Both the position numbers and the translations under genes were made by a program. From Ruminococcus sp. (lineage in GTDB: Bacteria; Bacillota; Clostridia; Oscillospirales; Ruminococcaceae), in the NCBI GenBank assembly GCA_017534595.1, contig JAFXVY010000113.1, positions 1 to 64,000 of the forward strand: a DNA stretch of 64,000 nt, read 5' to 3'. The notes beneath the pieces were generated by a model, which saw nothing but the letters and a program-made list of their open reading frames with translations, was not told the origin of the DNA and made no database searches. Shown in pieces: positions 35,632-43,755 of this stretch (the stretch's first letter is position 1; each line of letters opens with the position of its first letter).

Positions 35632-35939
35632 ACCGACTCAGGAAGTGGCTTATCAGGAAGCTCGGAGGAGTCTCACCTTCGGATACCAGGGCAACGGATT
35701 TTATCAATGTGGTTCCCGTCAATCTTAAGCCGATCCCGCTGCGCTGTGACGTCACTATACCATATGGTCGAAGCACCGACGATATAACAGTAATCGATTG
35801 GGCTGATCACCATGCAGCCGCAAGATTTGCCGAGCTGATATTTCGCGAGGAATTGATCAAACGGTCTGAACTGAAAGACTGGCACGGACCGGAGAGAATA
35901 CTTCGTTATGAGCTGATAGTGATGGAAAAAGAAGGGTGA
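35628..35939 (+). CDS. Hypothetical phage protein
   Basis: 103 aa, basic N-terminus (MNRLRKWLIRKLGG). No recognised domain. Start overlaps the previous stop (ATGA). Confidence 0.6.
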   Translation: MNRLRKWLIRKLGGVSPSDTRATDFINVVPVNLKPIPLRCDVTIPYGRSTDDITVIDWADHHAAARFAELIFREELIKRSELKDWHGPERILRYELIVMEKEG

Positions 35940-35949
35940 AAAGAAGAAA

Positions 35950-36042
35950 ATGGATTTTTCCAAAATGATTTCAAAAATGGAAAATTTAAAAGAAAACTAT
36001 TGTGTTTCCGAAGAGGTAAGAAAAATAAAGGGGGGGGTATAG
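35950..36042 (+). CDS. Possible 30-aa small ORF
   Basis: Encodes MDFSKMISKMENLKENYCVS and ten further residues; ends 2 bp before the next start and includes an 8-G tract (36030-36037). Only weak purine-rich ribosome site. May be a leader or chance frame. Confidence 0.3.
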   Translation: MDFSKMISKMENLKENYCVSEEVRKIKGGV

Positions 36043-36044
36043 CT

Positions 36045-36422
36045 ATGAACTTTCAAACGGTTATAGCAAAGCTTGAAGATTTGCAGGAAGACGCAAAAAG
36101 CCATTTTACCAAGGATGGCACCGATGATATATTCAGAGCTGATTACAAGGCTCTTGATATCGCAATCAAACTCTTGACAAATCCATCGAAGTACGAGCAG
36201 CCGAAAGCAGATGATAACGTCGAGCATCCACAACACTACAACTCCGGCGGTGTAGAGTGTATCGACGCCATGCAGATCACCCAGGGTAAGGAAGCCGTAA
36301 AGAGTTTCTGCATCTGCAACGCCTTCAAATATCTTTGGAGGCACGAAAACAAGAACGGCACCGAGGATATCAAAAAGGCAATCTGGTACTTGAAAAAGTA
36401 TGTAGAACTCGAAGAGGGATAA
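36045..36422 (+). CDS. DUF3310 family protein
   Basis: 125 aa. The hallmark VEHPQHYNSGGVECIDAM and FCICNAFKYLWRHENKNGTEDIKKA (about 60-115) defines the DUF3310 phage nucleotide-kinase-like family. The ribosome site is an 8-G run 8 bp upstream. Confidence 0.85.
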   Translation: MNFQTVIAKLEDLQEDAKSHFTKDGTDDIFRADYKALDIAIKLLTNPSKYEQPKADDNVEHPQHYNSGGVECIDAMQITQGKEAVKSFCICNAFKYLWRHENKNGTEDIKKAIWYLKKYVELEEG

Positions 36423-36454
36423 ACACAGAGCTACACACAAAAGGAGTGGGAAGC

Positions 36455-37261
36455 ATGGCAAGGGCACCGAATTGGACAATCGAGGAAGAAATGTACCTTT
36501 GCGAGCATTGGGGACACACTTCGATCAGGGGTATATCGGAACGCCTTAACCGTTCCGAGGGCGCGATCATCCTGCGAGCTCAACGGCTCAAACTCGGTGC
36601 CTTCCTTGATGCGGGCGACTACATCACGGTCAACCAGCTTTTCAAAGCTCTCGGAGCAGGAAGCGGTGACAGTTACAAACTGATCTCCTGGGTTAAAAAT
36701 CGGGGGCTTCCAATCAAAAAAAAGAAAGTCCGCAACTGTCATTTCAGAATAATCAAGATATCCGACTTCTGGAAATGGGCGCACGACAATATGGATATCC
36801 TCGACTTCACGAAAATGGAGCTGTATGCGCTGGGCGATGAGCCCGAATGGGTGGCCGAAAAACGTAAGACAGACAGCCTGCGGAACAGGACACGGTCTCT
36901 TGCCAAGTGGTCAGCTGTAGAGGATCAGCGGCTCGAATACCTGCTGAACCGTAAGGCGTACACGACAGACCAGATCGCCGAAGAACTGCGCAGATCGGAG
37001 GGGGCTGTTGTCCGGAGGATAAGCACACTTAAACTTAAGACCAAACCTCTGAGGAACTCTCCGCATACGAACTGGACGACTCAGGAACTTGCACTGCTCC
37101 GGCAGCTTATATCTGATGGACATAACTATCAGTCGATAAGCCGCGAGATACCGAGACATTCAGAAAAAGCTATCAGAGTAAAGGTGTATTTGACATTTTG
37201 CACTGAAAATCTCGATAAGGTAAGAAGAATAATTAAGGAGGAAAAGAACAATGCCCCGTAA
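36455..37261 (+). CDS. Phage DNA-binding protein with three SANT/Myb-like HTH units
   Basis: 268 aa. Three tryptophan-led HTH units occur: WTIEEEMYLCEHWGHTSIRG (about 6-50), WSAVEDQRLEYLLN (about 153-195) and WTTQELALLRQLISDGHNYQ (about 207-250). Between units 1 and 2 lies another domain that resembles an excisionase-like helix (YITVNQLFKALG). Probably a phage transcription or packaging regulator. ATG 36455 follows AAGGAG at 8 bp. Confidence 0.72.
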   Translation: MARAPNWTIEEEMYLCEHWGHTSIRGISERLNRSEGAIILRAQRLKLGAFLDAGDYITVNQLFKALGAGSGDSYKLISWVKNRGLPIKKKKVRNCHFRIIKISDFWKWAHDNMDILDFTKMELYALGDEPEWVAEKRKTDSLRNRTRSLAKWSAVEDQRLEYLLNRKAYTTDQIAEELRRSEGAVVRRISTLKLKTKPLRNSPHTNWTTQELALLRQLISDGHNYQSISREIPRHSEKAIRVKVYLTFCTENLDKVRRIIKEEKNNAP

Positions 37262-37541
37262 GAAGAAACCGAGAATATGCAGTAATTGCATTTTCGGACA
37301 GATGAGACTTGCACCGTCAGACTATACCCGCAAGCTCTACAATACCGAAAACCCTGATCTGCGGGTGTGCCGGAAGCTGACCGAAAACCCTGATCTGCGG
37401 GTGTGCCGGAAGCTGACCGATGAACAGTCCGAGCCTCTCGTATGCTCAAAGAAATCCGGCAGTAATACCGTCGTGGTAGTTAAAGCCGATCATACCTGCC
37501 GGAGCTTCCAGCGCGGCGGTGAAAGAGGGCATTTCGGATGA
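37251..37541 (+). CDS. Small cysteine-containing phage protein with tandem duplication
   Basis: 96 aa. An N-terminal C-S-N-C pair and further cysteines suggest metal binding. The 12-residue unit ENPDLRVCRKLT is present twice in tandem because of a perfect 36-bp duplication (37347-37418). Function unknown. Confidence 0.6.
   Translation: MPRKKKPRICSNCIFGQMRLAPSDYTRKLYNTENPDLRVCRKLTENPDLRVCRKLTDEQSEPLVCSKKSGSNTVVVVKADHTCRSFQRGGERGHFG
37347..37418 (+). repeat. Perfect 36-bp tandem duplication
   Basis: Two identical 36-bp copies (37347-37382 and 37383-37418), in frame, adding 12 codons. Absence of any mismatch indicates a recent event. Confidence 0.95.
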
Positions 37542-37750
37542 ACGTACTTGACCGCATAGCCAATGAAACACTTACCGACAGGCACGCAGCTTTGTCGGTA
37601 TTAAAAAACTATCAGGGCTTACAGGATGCCGGACAGCCGAGGGATATCGGCTACGAACGGTATCTGAAGCTCGCCCTGATTGAGGGTACTATAACACGAG
37701 AGGATATGAATAACGATGATCTACAGTATATGCATGACACAGGACGGTAA
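37538..37750 (+). CDS. Hypothetical phage protein
   Basis: 70 aa, helical, soluble; start overlaps the previous stop (ATGA). Function unknown. Confidence 0.6.
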   Translation: MNVLDRIANETLTDRHAALSVLKNYQGLQDAGQPRDIGYERYLKLALIEGTITREDMNNDDLQYMHDTGR

Positions 37751-38051
37751 TCCCTTGATGCTCGATCAGGGGTCAAGATACATCTACATACACAGCGATA
37801 ACAGTGAACTCATAAGGGCCACATACGGCAGGTATCCTTCGGCCTGGGCTGGGCTCAGAGCGGGTACTTTTCTGGAGTCTATAGAACGGGCGGCTATGTG
37901 TCTTGATAGTGTGTGCCTGCTCCATCCACTGGATATTCAAAACTACATAACCGGCTCTTTCACTGATCCGGGGGCGGTTAGGGACGCTTACAGACGCTTG
38001 ATAGCCGCCTGTAATAATTACCCCGATGCTATCGTGGAGGTGGACACATGA
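37716..38051 (+). CDS. Hypothetical phage protein
   Basis: 111 aa. Overlaps the preceding gene by 35 bp; an alternative ATG at 37734 would remove most of the overlap. No known domain. Confidence 0.6.
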   Translation: MIYSICMTQDGNPLMLDQGSRYIYIHSDNSELIRATYGRYPSAWAGLRAGTFLESIERAAMCLDSVCLLHPLDIQNYITGSFTDPGAVRDAYRRLIAACNNYPDAIVEVDT

Positions 38052-38350
38052 CACCTTCACTTACTCTCGATGAATTCCTGTTATGCAAGCAGGCTATTAT
38101 GCGTTACGGTAAGCAGGGTCAGATGATCGTCGCTATCGAGGAACTGTCCGAGTTGATCAAGGAGATCACCAAAAACTTACGCGGACGCGATAATTGTGCA
38201 GCGATATCAGAAGAAATGGCGGATGTTTACATTATGCTCGAACAGCTCATTATGATGTTCGACAACGATAACGAGATCAGAGGCCAGATGCGCTTGAAAA
38301 TGAAGTGCTTGAAAGAACGTATGGATAACGAGCGGGGGGGTGAGCTGTAA
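38048..38350 (+). CDS. MazG-like nucleotide pyrophosphohydrolase
   Basis: 100 aa with the MazG-type metal-binding pattern EELSELIKEI and EEMADVYIML (E-x2-E ... E-x2-D). Such proteins hydrolyse NTPs or dNTPs. Overlaps neighbours at both ends (ATGA at the start, TAATG at the end). Confidence 0.75.
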   Translation: MTPSLTLDEFLLCKQAIMRYGKQGQMIVAIEELSELIKEITKNLRGRDNCAAISEEMADVYIMLEQLIMMFDNDNEIRGQMRLKMKCLKERMDNERGGEL

Positions 38351-40779
38351 TGATCGACCGTCAGATCACAATAACAGTCGGAACACAGCGCTTCTCGAAG
38401 AATTGGCGCGTGGAGAACATCACAGTCTCGCAGCTTTATACACGGCTTTCACGGCCTGTCGTATCAACAGAAACACACGCGGAGTATATGAAGCTGCCGA
38501 AGACACAGCAGGATGCCTTGAAAGACATCGGAGGCTTTGTAGGCGGTACGCTCCAAGGCACACACCGGAAGAAGGAAGCTGTGATCAACCGCGATGTGAT
38601 CACACTTGACTTCGATAACGTCCCCGGGTGGGCGGCTGACGCTGTCACCGGCAAAGTCGAGGCTCTGCGGTGCAATTACTGCATATACAGTACCCGGAAG
38701 CACACACCTGCAAAACCGCGTTTAAGAATTATTATTCCTCTCGATAGAACGGTATCCGTCGAAGAATATCAGCCTATCGCCCGCAGGATCGCGCAGCAGA
38801 TCGGCATCGAAATGGCCGATAAGACCACATTCGGCATCGAGCGCCTGATGTACTGGCCAAGCTGCTGTTCCGACACGGAGTTCTATTTCAGATACAATTT
38901 GGAGCAGCCGTTCATTTCTGCTGATGCCGTGCTCGGAACGTATCTTAATTGGCGCGATGTGCAGTCTTGGCCGCAGGTGCCGGGGGCAACGGTATCCTAT
39001 CAGTCGCTCGCGGTCAAGCAGGGCGACCCGCTGACCAAAGAGGGTGTAGTCGGTGCCTTCTGCCGCACATACTCCATTGAGCAGGCCATGACCGAGTTCC
39101 TGCCCGGCATCTATTCCCCGGTTGACGGTTTTACGGACCGTTACACCTACGTCAACGGATCTACGACAGGCGGTGCTATAGTCTATGACAGCAAGTTCCT
39201 CTATTCGCACCATGCCACAGACCCCTGCGGCGATAAGCTGGTCAACGCCTTCGACATGGTGCGCCTGCATAAGTTCGGTGATCTCGATAAAGACGCAGAC
39301 CCGCAGACACCAATCACCCGCCTGCCGTCCTTCCTGGAGATGTGCGATTTTGCGAGGAAGGACAAGGCTTGCAGAGCTACACTGAACGCAGAGCGTCAGG
39401 CATCGGCAGCGGCTGACTTTGAGGGTGTAACTGCTTCGGCAGCTGATCCCGACAGCCTCGCCTGGATGGATGATCTCGACTATAAGGATGCAAGCGACGT
39501 TATAAAGAGCACTATACGAAACTATTGTGTCATTCTCGAAAATGATCCGGAGCTCAAAGGCAAGTTCGCATATAACGACTTCGCCGGCAGAGGTGAGATA
39601 TTGGAGCCTGTCCCTTGGGATCGTTCAACAGGCCGCAGGATGTGGAAGGACTCTGACAGCGACGGACTCTACCTCTATATGGAGACGACCTACGGCAATG
39701 CCGGGCGCGGTAACATCGATTCGGCTCTCAATATCTGCATGGCCAAATACAGCTTCAATGAGGTTCAAGACTTCCTCGGCGGGCTTGTATGGGACTGCAC
39801 ACCGAGGCTGGATAGTCTGTTCATCGACTTCCTCGGAGCTGAGGATAACGAGTACACGAGGACGGTCACCCGCAAGATGTTTGTTGCGGCTGTCGCCAGA
39901 GCTATGACACCGGGCATCAAGTTCGATAATATGCTGATCCTTGTAGGTCCACAGGGCGTGTACAAGTCAATGATTCTCATGAAAATGGCGAAAGGCCGGT
40001 TCAACGATTCGATATGCAGCTTCGAGGGTAAGGAAGCGGCAGAGCTGCTCCAGGGTGTGTGGCTCGTAGAAGTATCCGAGCTTGATGCTTTTAGGAAATC
40101 CGAGACCTCCCGAATCAAGCAGTTCCTTTCCCTCGGTTCCGACATCTTTCGGGCGGCATACGCACGACACGCCGAGGAGCGCAAGCGCCGCTGTGTTTTC
40201 TTCGGCACGACCAACACCTCGGACTTCCTCCGAGATCCGACAGGTGAGCGCCGCTTCTGGCCTGTCGATGTCCGTGTTAACGAATGCAAGCTGAGCGTAC
40301 CGAACGATCTGACTGATAGCTACATCAATCAGGTATGGGCGGAGGCAAGGGCACGTTGGATCGCGGGCGAACCTCTTTACCTTGATGAACGTATGGAAGC
40401 AGAAGCACGTCAGCGTCAGGCAGAACACAAGGAAGTATCTACCCGCTACGGCCTTGTTTGTGAATTCGTGGAGCGCAAAGTTCCCACAGACTGGCAGGAT
40501 TATTCCCTGGATAAGCGCCGTATGTACTGGGGCAGCATTCAGACCACAGAACAGACCAACCTTGTACCGAGGGATCGCATCTGTGCTGTTGAAGTATGGT
40601 GTGAGTGTTTCGGCGGCGACGTGAAAATGATGAAGCAGGCGGACACCCGGGAGATCAATGCTATCCTTGATCACCTTGAAGGATGGGAACGCAAGTCAAC
40701 TATCAGATGTGGACCGTATAATATTCAGCGCGGCTATATGCGAATATTTGAAAGCAGACTTAGCGGCGAGAACGTGTAA
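38350..40779 (+). CDS. VapE/virulence-associated E-type primase-helicase
   Basis: 809 aa. The N-terminal about 350 residues resemble primase-type domains of this family (LDFDNVPGWAAD, YSTRKHTPAKPRLRIIIPLD). The C-terminal VirE domain is a P-loop ATPase with GPQGVYKS (about 533-541), EVSELDAF (about 573-580) and GTTNTSDFL...ERRFWPVDV. It would open and prime the phage origin; the iteron cluster follows immediately. Confidence 0.9.
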   Translation: MIDRQITITVGTQRFSKNWRVENITVSQLYTRLSRPVVSTETHAEYMKLPKTQQDALKDIGGFVGGTLQGTHRKKEAVINRDVITLDFDNVPGWAADAVTGKVEALRCNYCIYSTRKHTPAKPRLRIIIPLDRTVSVEEYQPIARRIAQQIGIEMADKTTFGIERLMYWPSCCSDTEFYFRYNLEQPFISADAVLGTYLNWRDVQSWPQVPGATVSYQSLAVKQGDPLTKEGVVGAFCRTYSIEQAMTEFLPGIYSPVDGFTDRYTYVNGSTTGGAIVYDSKFLYSHHATDPCGDKLVNAFDMVRLHKFGDLDKDADPQTPITRLPSFLEMCDFARKDKACRATLNAERQASAAADFEGVTASAADPDSLAWMDDLDYKDASDVIKSTIRNYCVILENDPELKGKFAYNDFAGRGEILEPVPWDRSTGRRMWKDSDSDGLYLYMETTYGNAGRGNIDSALNICMAKYSFNEVQDFLGGLVWDCTPRLDSLFIDFLGAEDNEYTRTVTRKMFVAAVARAMTPGIKFDNMLILVGPQGVYKSMILMKMAKGRFNDSICSFEGKEAAELLQGVWLVEVSELDAFRKSETSRIKQFLSLGSDIFRAAYARHAEERKRRCVFFGTTNTSDFLRDPTGERRFWPVDVRVNECKLSVPNDLTDSYINQVWAEARARWIAGEPLYLDERMEAEARQRQAEHKEVSTRYGLVCEFVERKVPTDWQDYSLDKRRMYWGSIQTTEQTNLVPRDRICAVEVWCECFGGDVKMMKQADTREINAILDHLEGWERKSTIRCGPYNIQRGYMRIFESRLSGENV

Positions 40780-41020
40780 ACGGTTTGTTGTAAACACTTA
40801 AATCTTGTAAACACTTTACTGTAAACACCGTCAGCAGATTAAAACAAGTGTTTACAGTTAGTGTTTACAACGATAACCGCATAAAATCGGGGGTACAGCC
40901 CTATTGTAAACACTGTAAACACTTATATACTAAATATACTAAAAAGAAGAATATGACGTATTCGCACGCCTAATGCGCCTATGCGCGTATATATAGGAAA
41001 TTTGTGTTTACTTGTTTACG
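40775..41020. other. ori: Candidate phage replication origin with iterons
   Basis: TGTAAACACT or its reverse complement occurs at 40789-40798, 40806-40815, 40820-40829 (last base C), 40847-40856 (reverse), 40860-40869 (reverse), 40905-40914 and 40914-40923. Degenerate copies lie at 40775 and 41004-41019. An A+T-rich stretch (40921-40960) adjoins the array and could be the unwinding element. It sits between the VapE replication gene and the nuclease/helicase genes. Confidence 0.7.
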
Positions 41021-41042
41021 ACGTTTCAAAAGGAGTATGACG

Positions 41043-41333
41043 ATGTTAGAAAAAGAAATTGAAAGCCGTATGGTGAAATTAGTCAGGAAGCGCGGCGGAA
41101 AATTCTACAAATTTGTGTCACCCTCTAATACGGGTGTGCCGGATCGCATCTTCGTGAAAAAGCCCGGTGTGGTGATTTTTGTTGAGTTAAAGCGTGAGGG
41201 TAAGGCGCCTACGCCGAGACAGAAGTATGTGCATCGAGAGATGAGAAGTTATGGACTTGATGTGCGGGTTGTAATAGGGCTCAAACAGGCAATGGAGTTT
41301 GTCGAGGAGGTGTTTCCCGATGCAGAGTTATAA
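41043..41333 (+). CDS. VRR-NUC domain nuclease
   Basis: 96 aa, a stand-alone VRR-NUC (PD-(D/E)xK) protein: GKFYKFVSPSNTGVPDRIF, VIFVELKREGK (E-x-K) and TPRQKYVHREM. It likely resolves DNA structures in phage replication. ATG 41043 has AAAGGAG 7 bp upstream; the upstream frame lies in the iteron region. Confidence 0.92.
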   Translation: MLEKEIESRMVKLVRKRGGKFYKFVSPSNTGVPDRIFVKKPGVVIFVELKREGKAPTPRQKYVHREMRSYGLDVRVVIGLKQAMEFVEEVFPDAEL

Positions 41334-42696
41334 GCCCCACAGCTATCAGGTGTACTGCCGGAACAAGATCATTGAGCTGCCGAACATAGCTTTATTCCTG
41401 GAAATGGGACTTGGAAAAACAGCGATCACGTTAGATGCGATCCGGGAATTGAGGTACAATTATTTCCAGGCAGGAAAGGTTCTGATCATAGCCCCGAAGA
41501 AGGTGGCAGAGTCAACATGGGAGAGCGAAGCGGCAAAGTGGCAAGAGTTAGCGGGGCTGACCTTCTCCCGGGTGCTCGGTACTGCCGTTCAAAGGGTCGA
41601 TGCTCTGCGCCGTCCGGCTGACATATACCTGATCAACCGGGAGAATACACAATGGCTCGTCGATTACTACAAGAGAGCCTGGCCGTTCGATATGGTCGTG
41701 ATCGATGAGAGCTCCAGCTTCAAGAGTCATAAGGCTAAACGGTTCAAAGCTTTGAAGCTGGTGCGGTCACGGATCCGCCGAATGGTGCTGCTGACCGGCA
41801 CACCGTCCCCGAAGTCGCTGATTGATCTTTGGGCGCAGCTCTATCTGCTTGATGAGGGCAAGAGGCTCGGCAGGACTATATCCTCATACCGCGATACTTA
41901 TTTCGTCCCGGACAAACGGAATCAGACTACGATCTTCAGCTACGCGCCAAGGGAAGGTGCGGACAAGGAAATCTATAACCGTATCTCGGATATCTGTATC
42001 TCGATGCGCTCAGCTGATTACCTGGAGCTCCCGGAGCTGATCTATGATGACGTGCCGGTGATGCTCGATGAAAAAGCTACACGGATATACAAGAAGCTTG
42101 AAAGAGAAACGCTGTTGCAGATCGACGATGATACAGCGATCACGGCAGGAACGGCGGCGGTGCTGACCAATAAGCTGCTCCAGCTCTGTAACGGCGCTGT
42201 CTATGATGAACAGGGCGCGGTCATCGAATTACAAGAGTGCAAGCTTGAAGCTCTGATCGAGACTATTGAACAGCTCGGCGATGAGCACGCGATGGTCTGT
42301 TATAATTTCAAGCACGATAAGGACAGAATTCTGCGAGCGCTGTCCGGTTCCGGCAAGCGCGTAGCTGTTTATGAAGGACCGCAGCAGGAGCAGGCGTGGA
42401 ATGCCGGAGACATTGACCTTCTGCTCGTTCAGCCTGCTTCCTGCGGTTATGGTCTTAACCTTCAGGCGGGCGGGCATCATATCATTTGGTTCGGGCTCAC
42501 CTGGAGCCTGGAGCTGTATCAGCAAACGAATAAAAGGCTGCACAGGCAGGGGCAGGATCATCCTGTTATTGTTCATCACCTGATCGTTCAGGGCGGCGTT
42601 GATGAGGATGTGCTTGCCTCGTTACAGCATAAGGGCGACTCGCAGGACAGCTTGTTGAATGCGCTGAAAGCACGAATTTTTGCGGTGAGGCATTAA
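41320..42696 (+). CDS. SNF2-family DNA helicase/translocase
   Basis: 458 aa. Walker A MGLGKT (about 28-33), a DExx box variant DESS in VIDESSSF (about 127-134), LTGTPSP, and C-terminal GLNLQAGGHHIIWFGLTWS...KRLHRQGQ (motifs V and VI). ATG 41320 lies 9 bp after GAGGAGG inside the end of the nuclease gene. The pairing VRR-NUC plus SNF2 is standard in firmicute phages. Confidence 0.93.
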   Translation: MQSYKPHSYQVYCRNKIIELPNIALFLEMGLGKTAITLDAIRELRYNYFQAGKVLIIAPKKVAESTWESEAAKWQELAGLTFSRVLGTAVQRVDALRRPADIYLINRENTQWLVDYYKRAWPFDMVVIDESSSFKSHKAKRFKALKLVRSRIRRMVLLTGTPSPKSLIDLWAQLYLLDEGKRLGRTISSYRDTYFVPDKRNQTTIFSYAPREGADKEIYNRISDICISMRSADYLELPELIYDDVPVMLDEKATRIYKKLERETLLQIDDDTAITAGTAAVLTNKLLQLCNGAVYDEQGAVIELQECKLEALIETIEQLGDEHAMVCYNFKHDKDRILRALSGSGKRVAVYEGPQQEQAWNAGDIDLLLVQPASCGYGLNLQAGGHHIIWFGLTWSLELYQQTNKRLHRQGQDHPVIVHHLIVQGGVDEDVLASLQHKGDSQDSLLNALKARIFAVRH

Positions 42697-42794
42697 AACA
42701 TTTGTGCGATATGCCCATATAATTAGCGGCTTTATTGTGCAATCATACGATTTCCATAAAAAAGTTGTTGACCAAAAAACACAGTATGTTGTAT

Positions 42795-42802
42795 GCTATA
42801 AT
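42795..42802 (+). promoter_or_regulatory. Extended -10 promoter
   Basis: TGCTATAAT (TG at 42794-42795, TATAAT 42797-42802) with no good -35 at 17 bp. Expected start near 42809, a few bases before the structured RNA. Confidence 0.5.
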
Positions 42803-42808
42803 TAAGTA

Positions 42809-42935
42809 GATACTATAGGCGGTGGGCGCTGCAAGTGTGCCTCCGGCTTGCGTTGTGCCGGAAAAACCGCCTATGTGTCTATGCAGCGCCTGCGCAGTAG
42901 TTCGCTCACCATAAGGGCAGTTACAAACCGCAGGG
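42809..42935 (+). ncRNA. Structured RNA with pseudoknot topology
   Basis: Two perfect 9-bp helices interleave: ATAGGCGGT (42815-42823) with ACCGCCTAT (42866-42874), and GGCGCTGCA (42825-42833) with TGCAGCGCC (42882-42890). Between them TCCGGC/GCCGGA (42842-42862) forms a nested hairpin. The order A-B-C-C'-A'-B' is an H-type pseudoknot or two alternative folds. CCTGCG (42889-42894) can also pair with CGCAGG (42929-42934). No coding frame crosses it convincingly. It could be a regulatory leader, riboswitch or ribozyme; the class is not recognised. Confidence 0.55.
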
Positions 42936-42970
42936 GCTTTCGGGTATGCGCATCTGTTATTCCTCTTTCG

Positions 42971-43009
42971 TTGCGGCGGGTTTTTTACTCCTTTCGTTTC
43001 CCGCCGCAA
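42971..43009 (+). other. Long hairpin before the NrdD-like gene
   Basis: TTGCGGCGGG (42971-42980) pairs with CCCGCCGCAA (43000-43009) around a 19-nt T-rich loop beginning with six T. It may pause or terminate the upstream RNA. AGCCT/AGGCT also flank the following ribosome site and could sequester it. Confidence 0.5.
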
Positions 43010-43033
43010 GCCTAAGAGACATGGAGGCAGGCT

Positions 43034-43297
43034 ATGAATACTTTGATCACAGGCGGCGATCTTTCGGATGAGGAGATCGAAGCATACAAGAGGTACGCAA
43101 GGGACAAGTATCCCGGAGAGAACATAGAACAGCTTGACATCCACCTTGATGGTGATTTCGTCGAGCTGACATACCATTTTGCGGGCGTACCGTTTGACAG
43201 AATCAGGCGCATCACCGGCTACCTGGTCGGGACGCTTGACAGGTTTAACGACGCCAAATACTCGGAAGTCAATGACCGGGTACGACATAGTGTTTGA
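43034..43297 (+). CDS. Small anaerobic ribonucleotide-reductase-like phage protein
   Basis: 87 aa. The C-terminal RIRRITGYLVGTLDRFNDAK and following RVRHS resemble the C-terminal part of NrdD-type proteins, and short phage homologues are often annotated so. Too small for catalysis by itself. GGAGG precedes the ATG. Confidence 0.6.
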   Translation: MNTLITGGDLSDEEIEAYKRYARDKYPGENIEQLDIHLDGDFVELTYHFAGVPFDRIRRITGYLVGTLDRFNDAKYSEVNDRVRHSV

Positions 43298-43309
43298 GGG
43301 GGGATAACT

Positions 43310-43555
43310 GTGGATCTGATAGATACTATCGAGCTGATGAGCTCCGAGGATTATAAAGACCGTTTCAGGGCTGAATACTATCAGCTCGTGATCCGATTTG
43401 ACAAGCTGAGGGCAATGCTCGAAAAGTGGGACAAAGGCGAGCTGAATTTCACGCCCACCTGTCCTCGCGGAGTATATAATCTCCAGATCAGAGCAATGGC
43501 AGACTACATCGCCGTACTGGAAGCGAGAGCAGCTATCGAACACATCAAGCTCTGA
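43310..43555 (+). CDS. Small phage protein (crAss001_48-related type)
   Basis: 81 aa, GTG start behind GAGGGGGG. The pattern RFRAEYYQLVIRFDKLRAML...MADYIAVLEARAAIE is a widespread family of small helical phage proteins of unknown function. Confidence 0.6.
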   Translation: MDLIDTIELMSSEDYKDRFRAEYYQLVIRFDKLRAMLEKWDKGELNFTPTCPRGVYNLQIRAMADYIAVLEARAAIEHIKL

Positions 43556-43755
43556 ACAACTCTCCCAGGCTCCGGCAGGGGCACACTTGGGAGCCGATTA
43601 TAAGAACAGAACCGCACGCGCCTCTCAGTTTCCACCGCTGATGCGTACCATGTGCGGTCACTATGCAGGGAAAGATTTAATTTCGGGAGTTGTACGCCCC
43701 GTTATACGACGGTTTGACTCCGTCGCCCTGATCCACAACACGGGAGGCGTTAACG
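43556..43755. other. Intergenic region with several hairpins
   Basis: No convincing gene. Pairings include CTCCCA (43562-43567)/TGGGAG (43588-43593) with the overlapping alternative GGCTCC/GGAGCC, ACCGCAC/GTGCGGT flanking about 40 nt, and CGACGG/CCGTCG around TTTGACT (43707-43725). The last resembles a tRNA T-arm but no complete tRNA fold is found. Confidence 0.4.

Noticed and set aside
42815..42890. HDV-like ribozyme from the A-B-C-C'-A'-B' helix order
   Set aside because: An HDV fold needs a P4 hairpin and catalytic C-containing joiner between A' and B'; only 7 nt are present, and P2 starts 1 nt after P1.
43664..43735. Phage tRNA gene
   Set aside because: A T-arm-like stem and CCA-like end exist, but the acceptor stem pairs over only 5 bp, no D-arm is found and the anticodon loop is abnormal.
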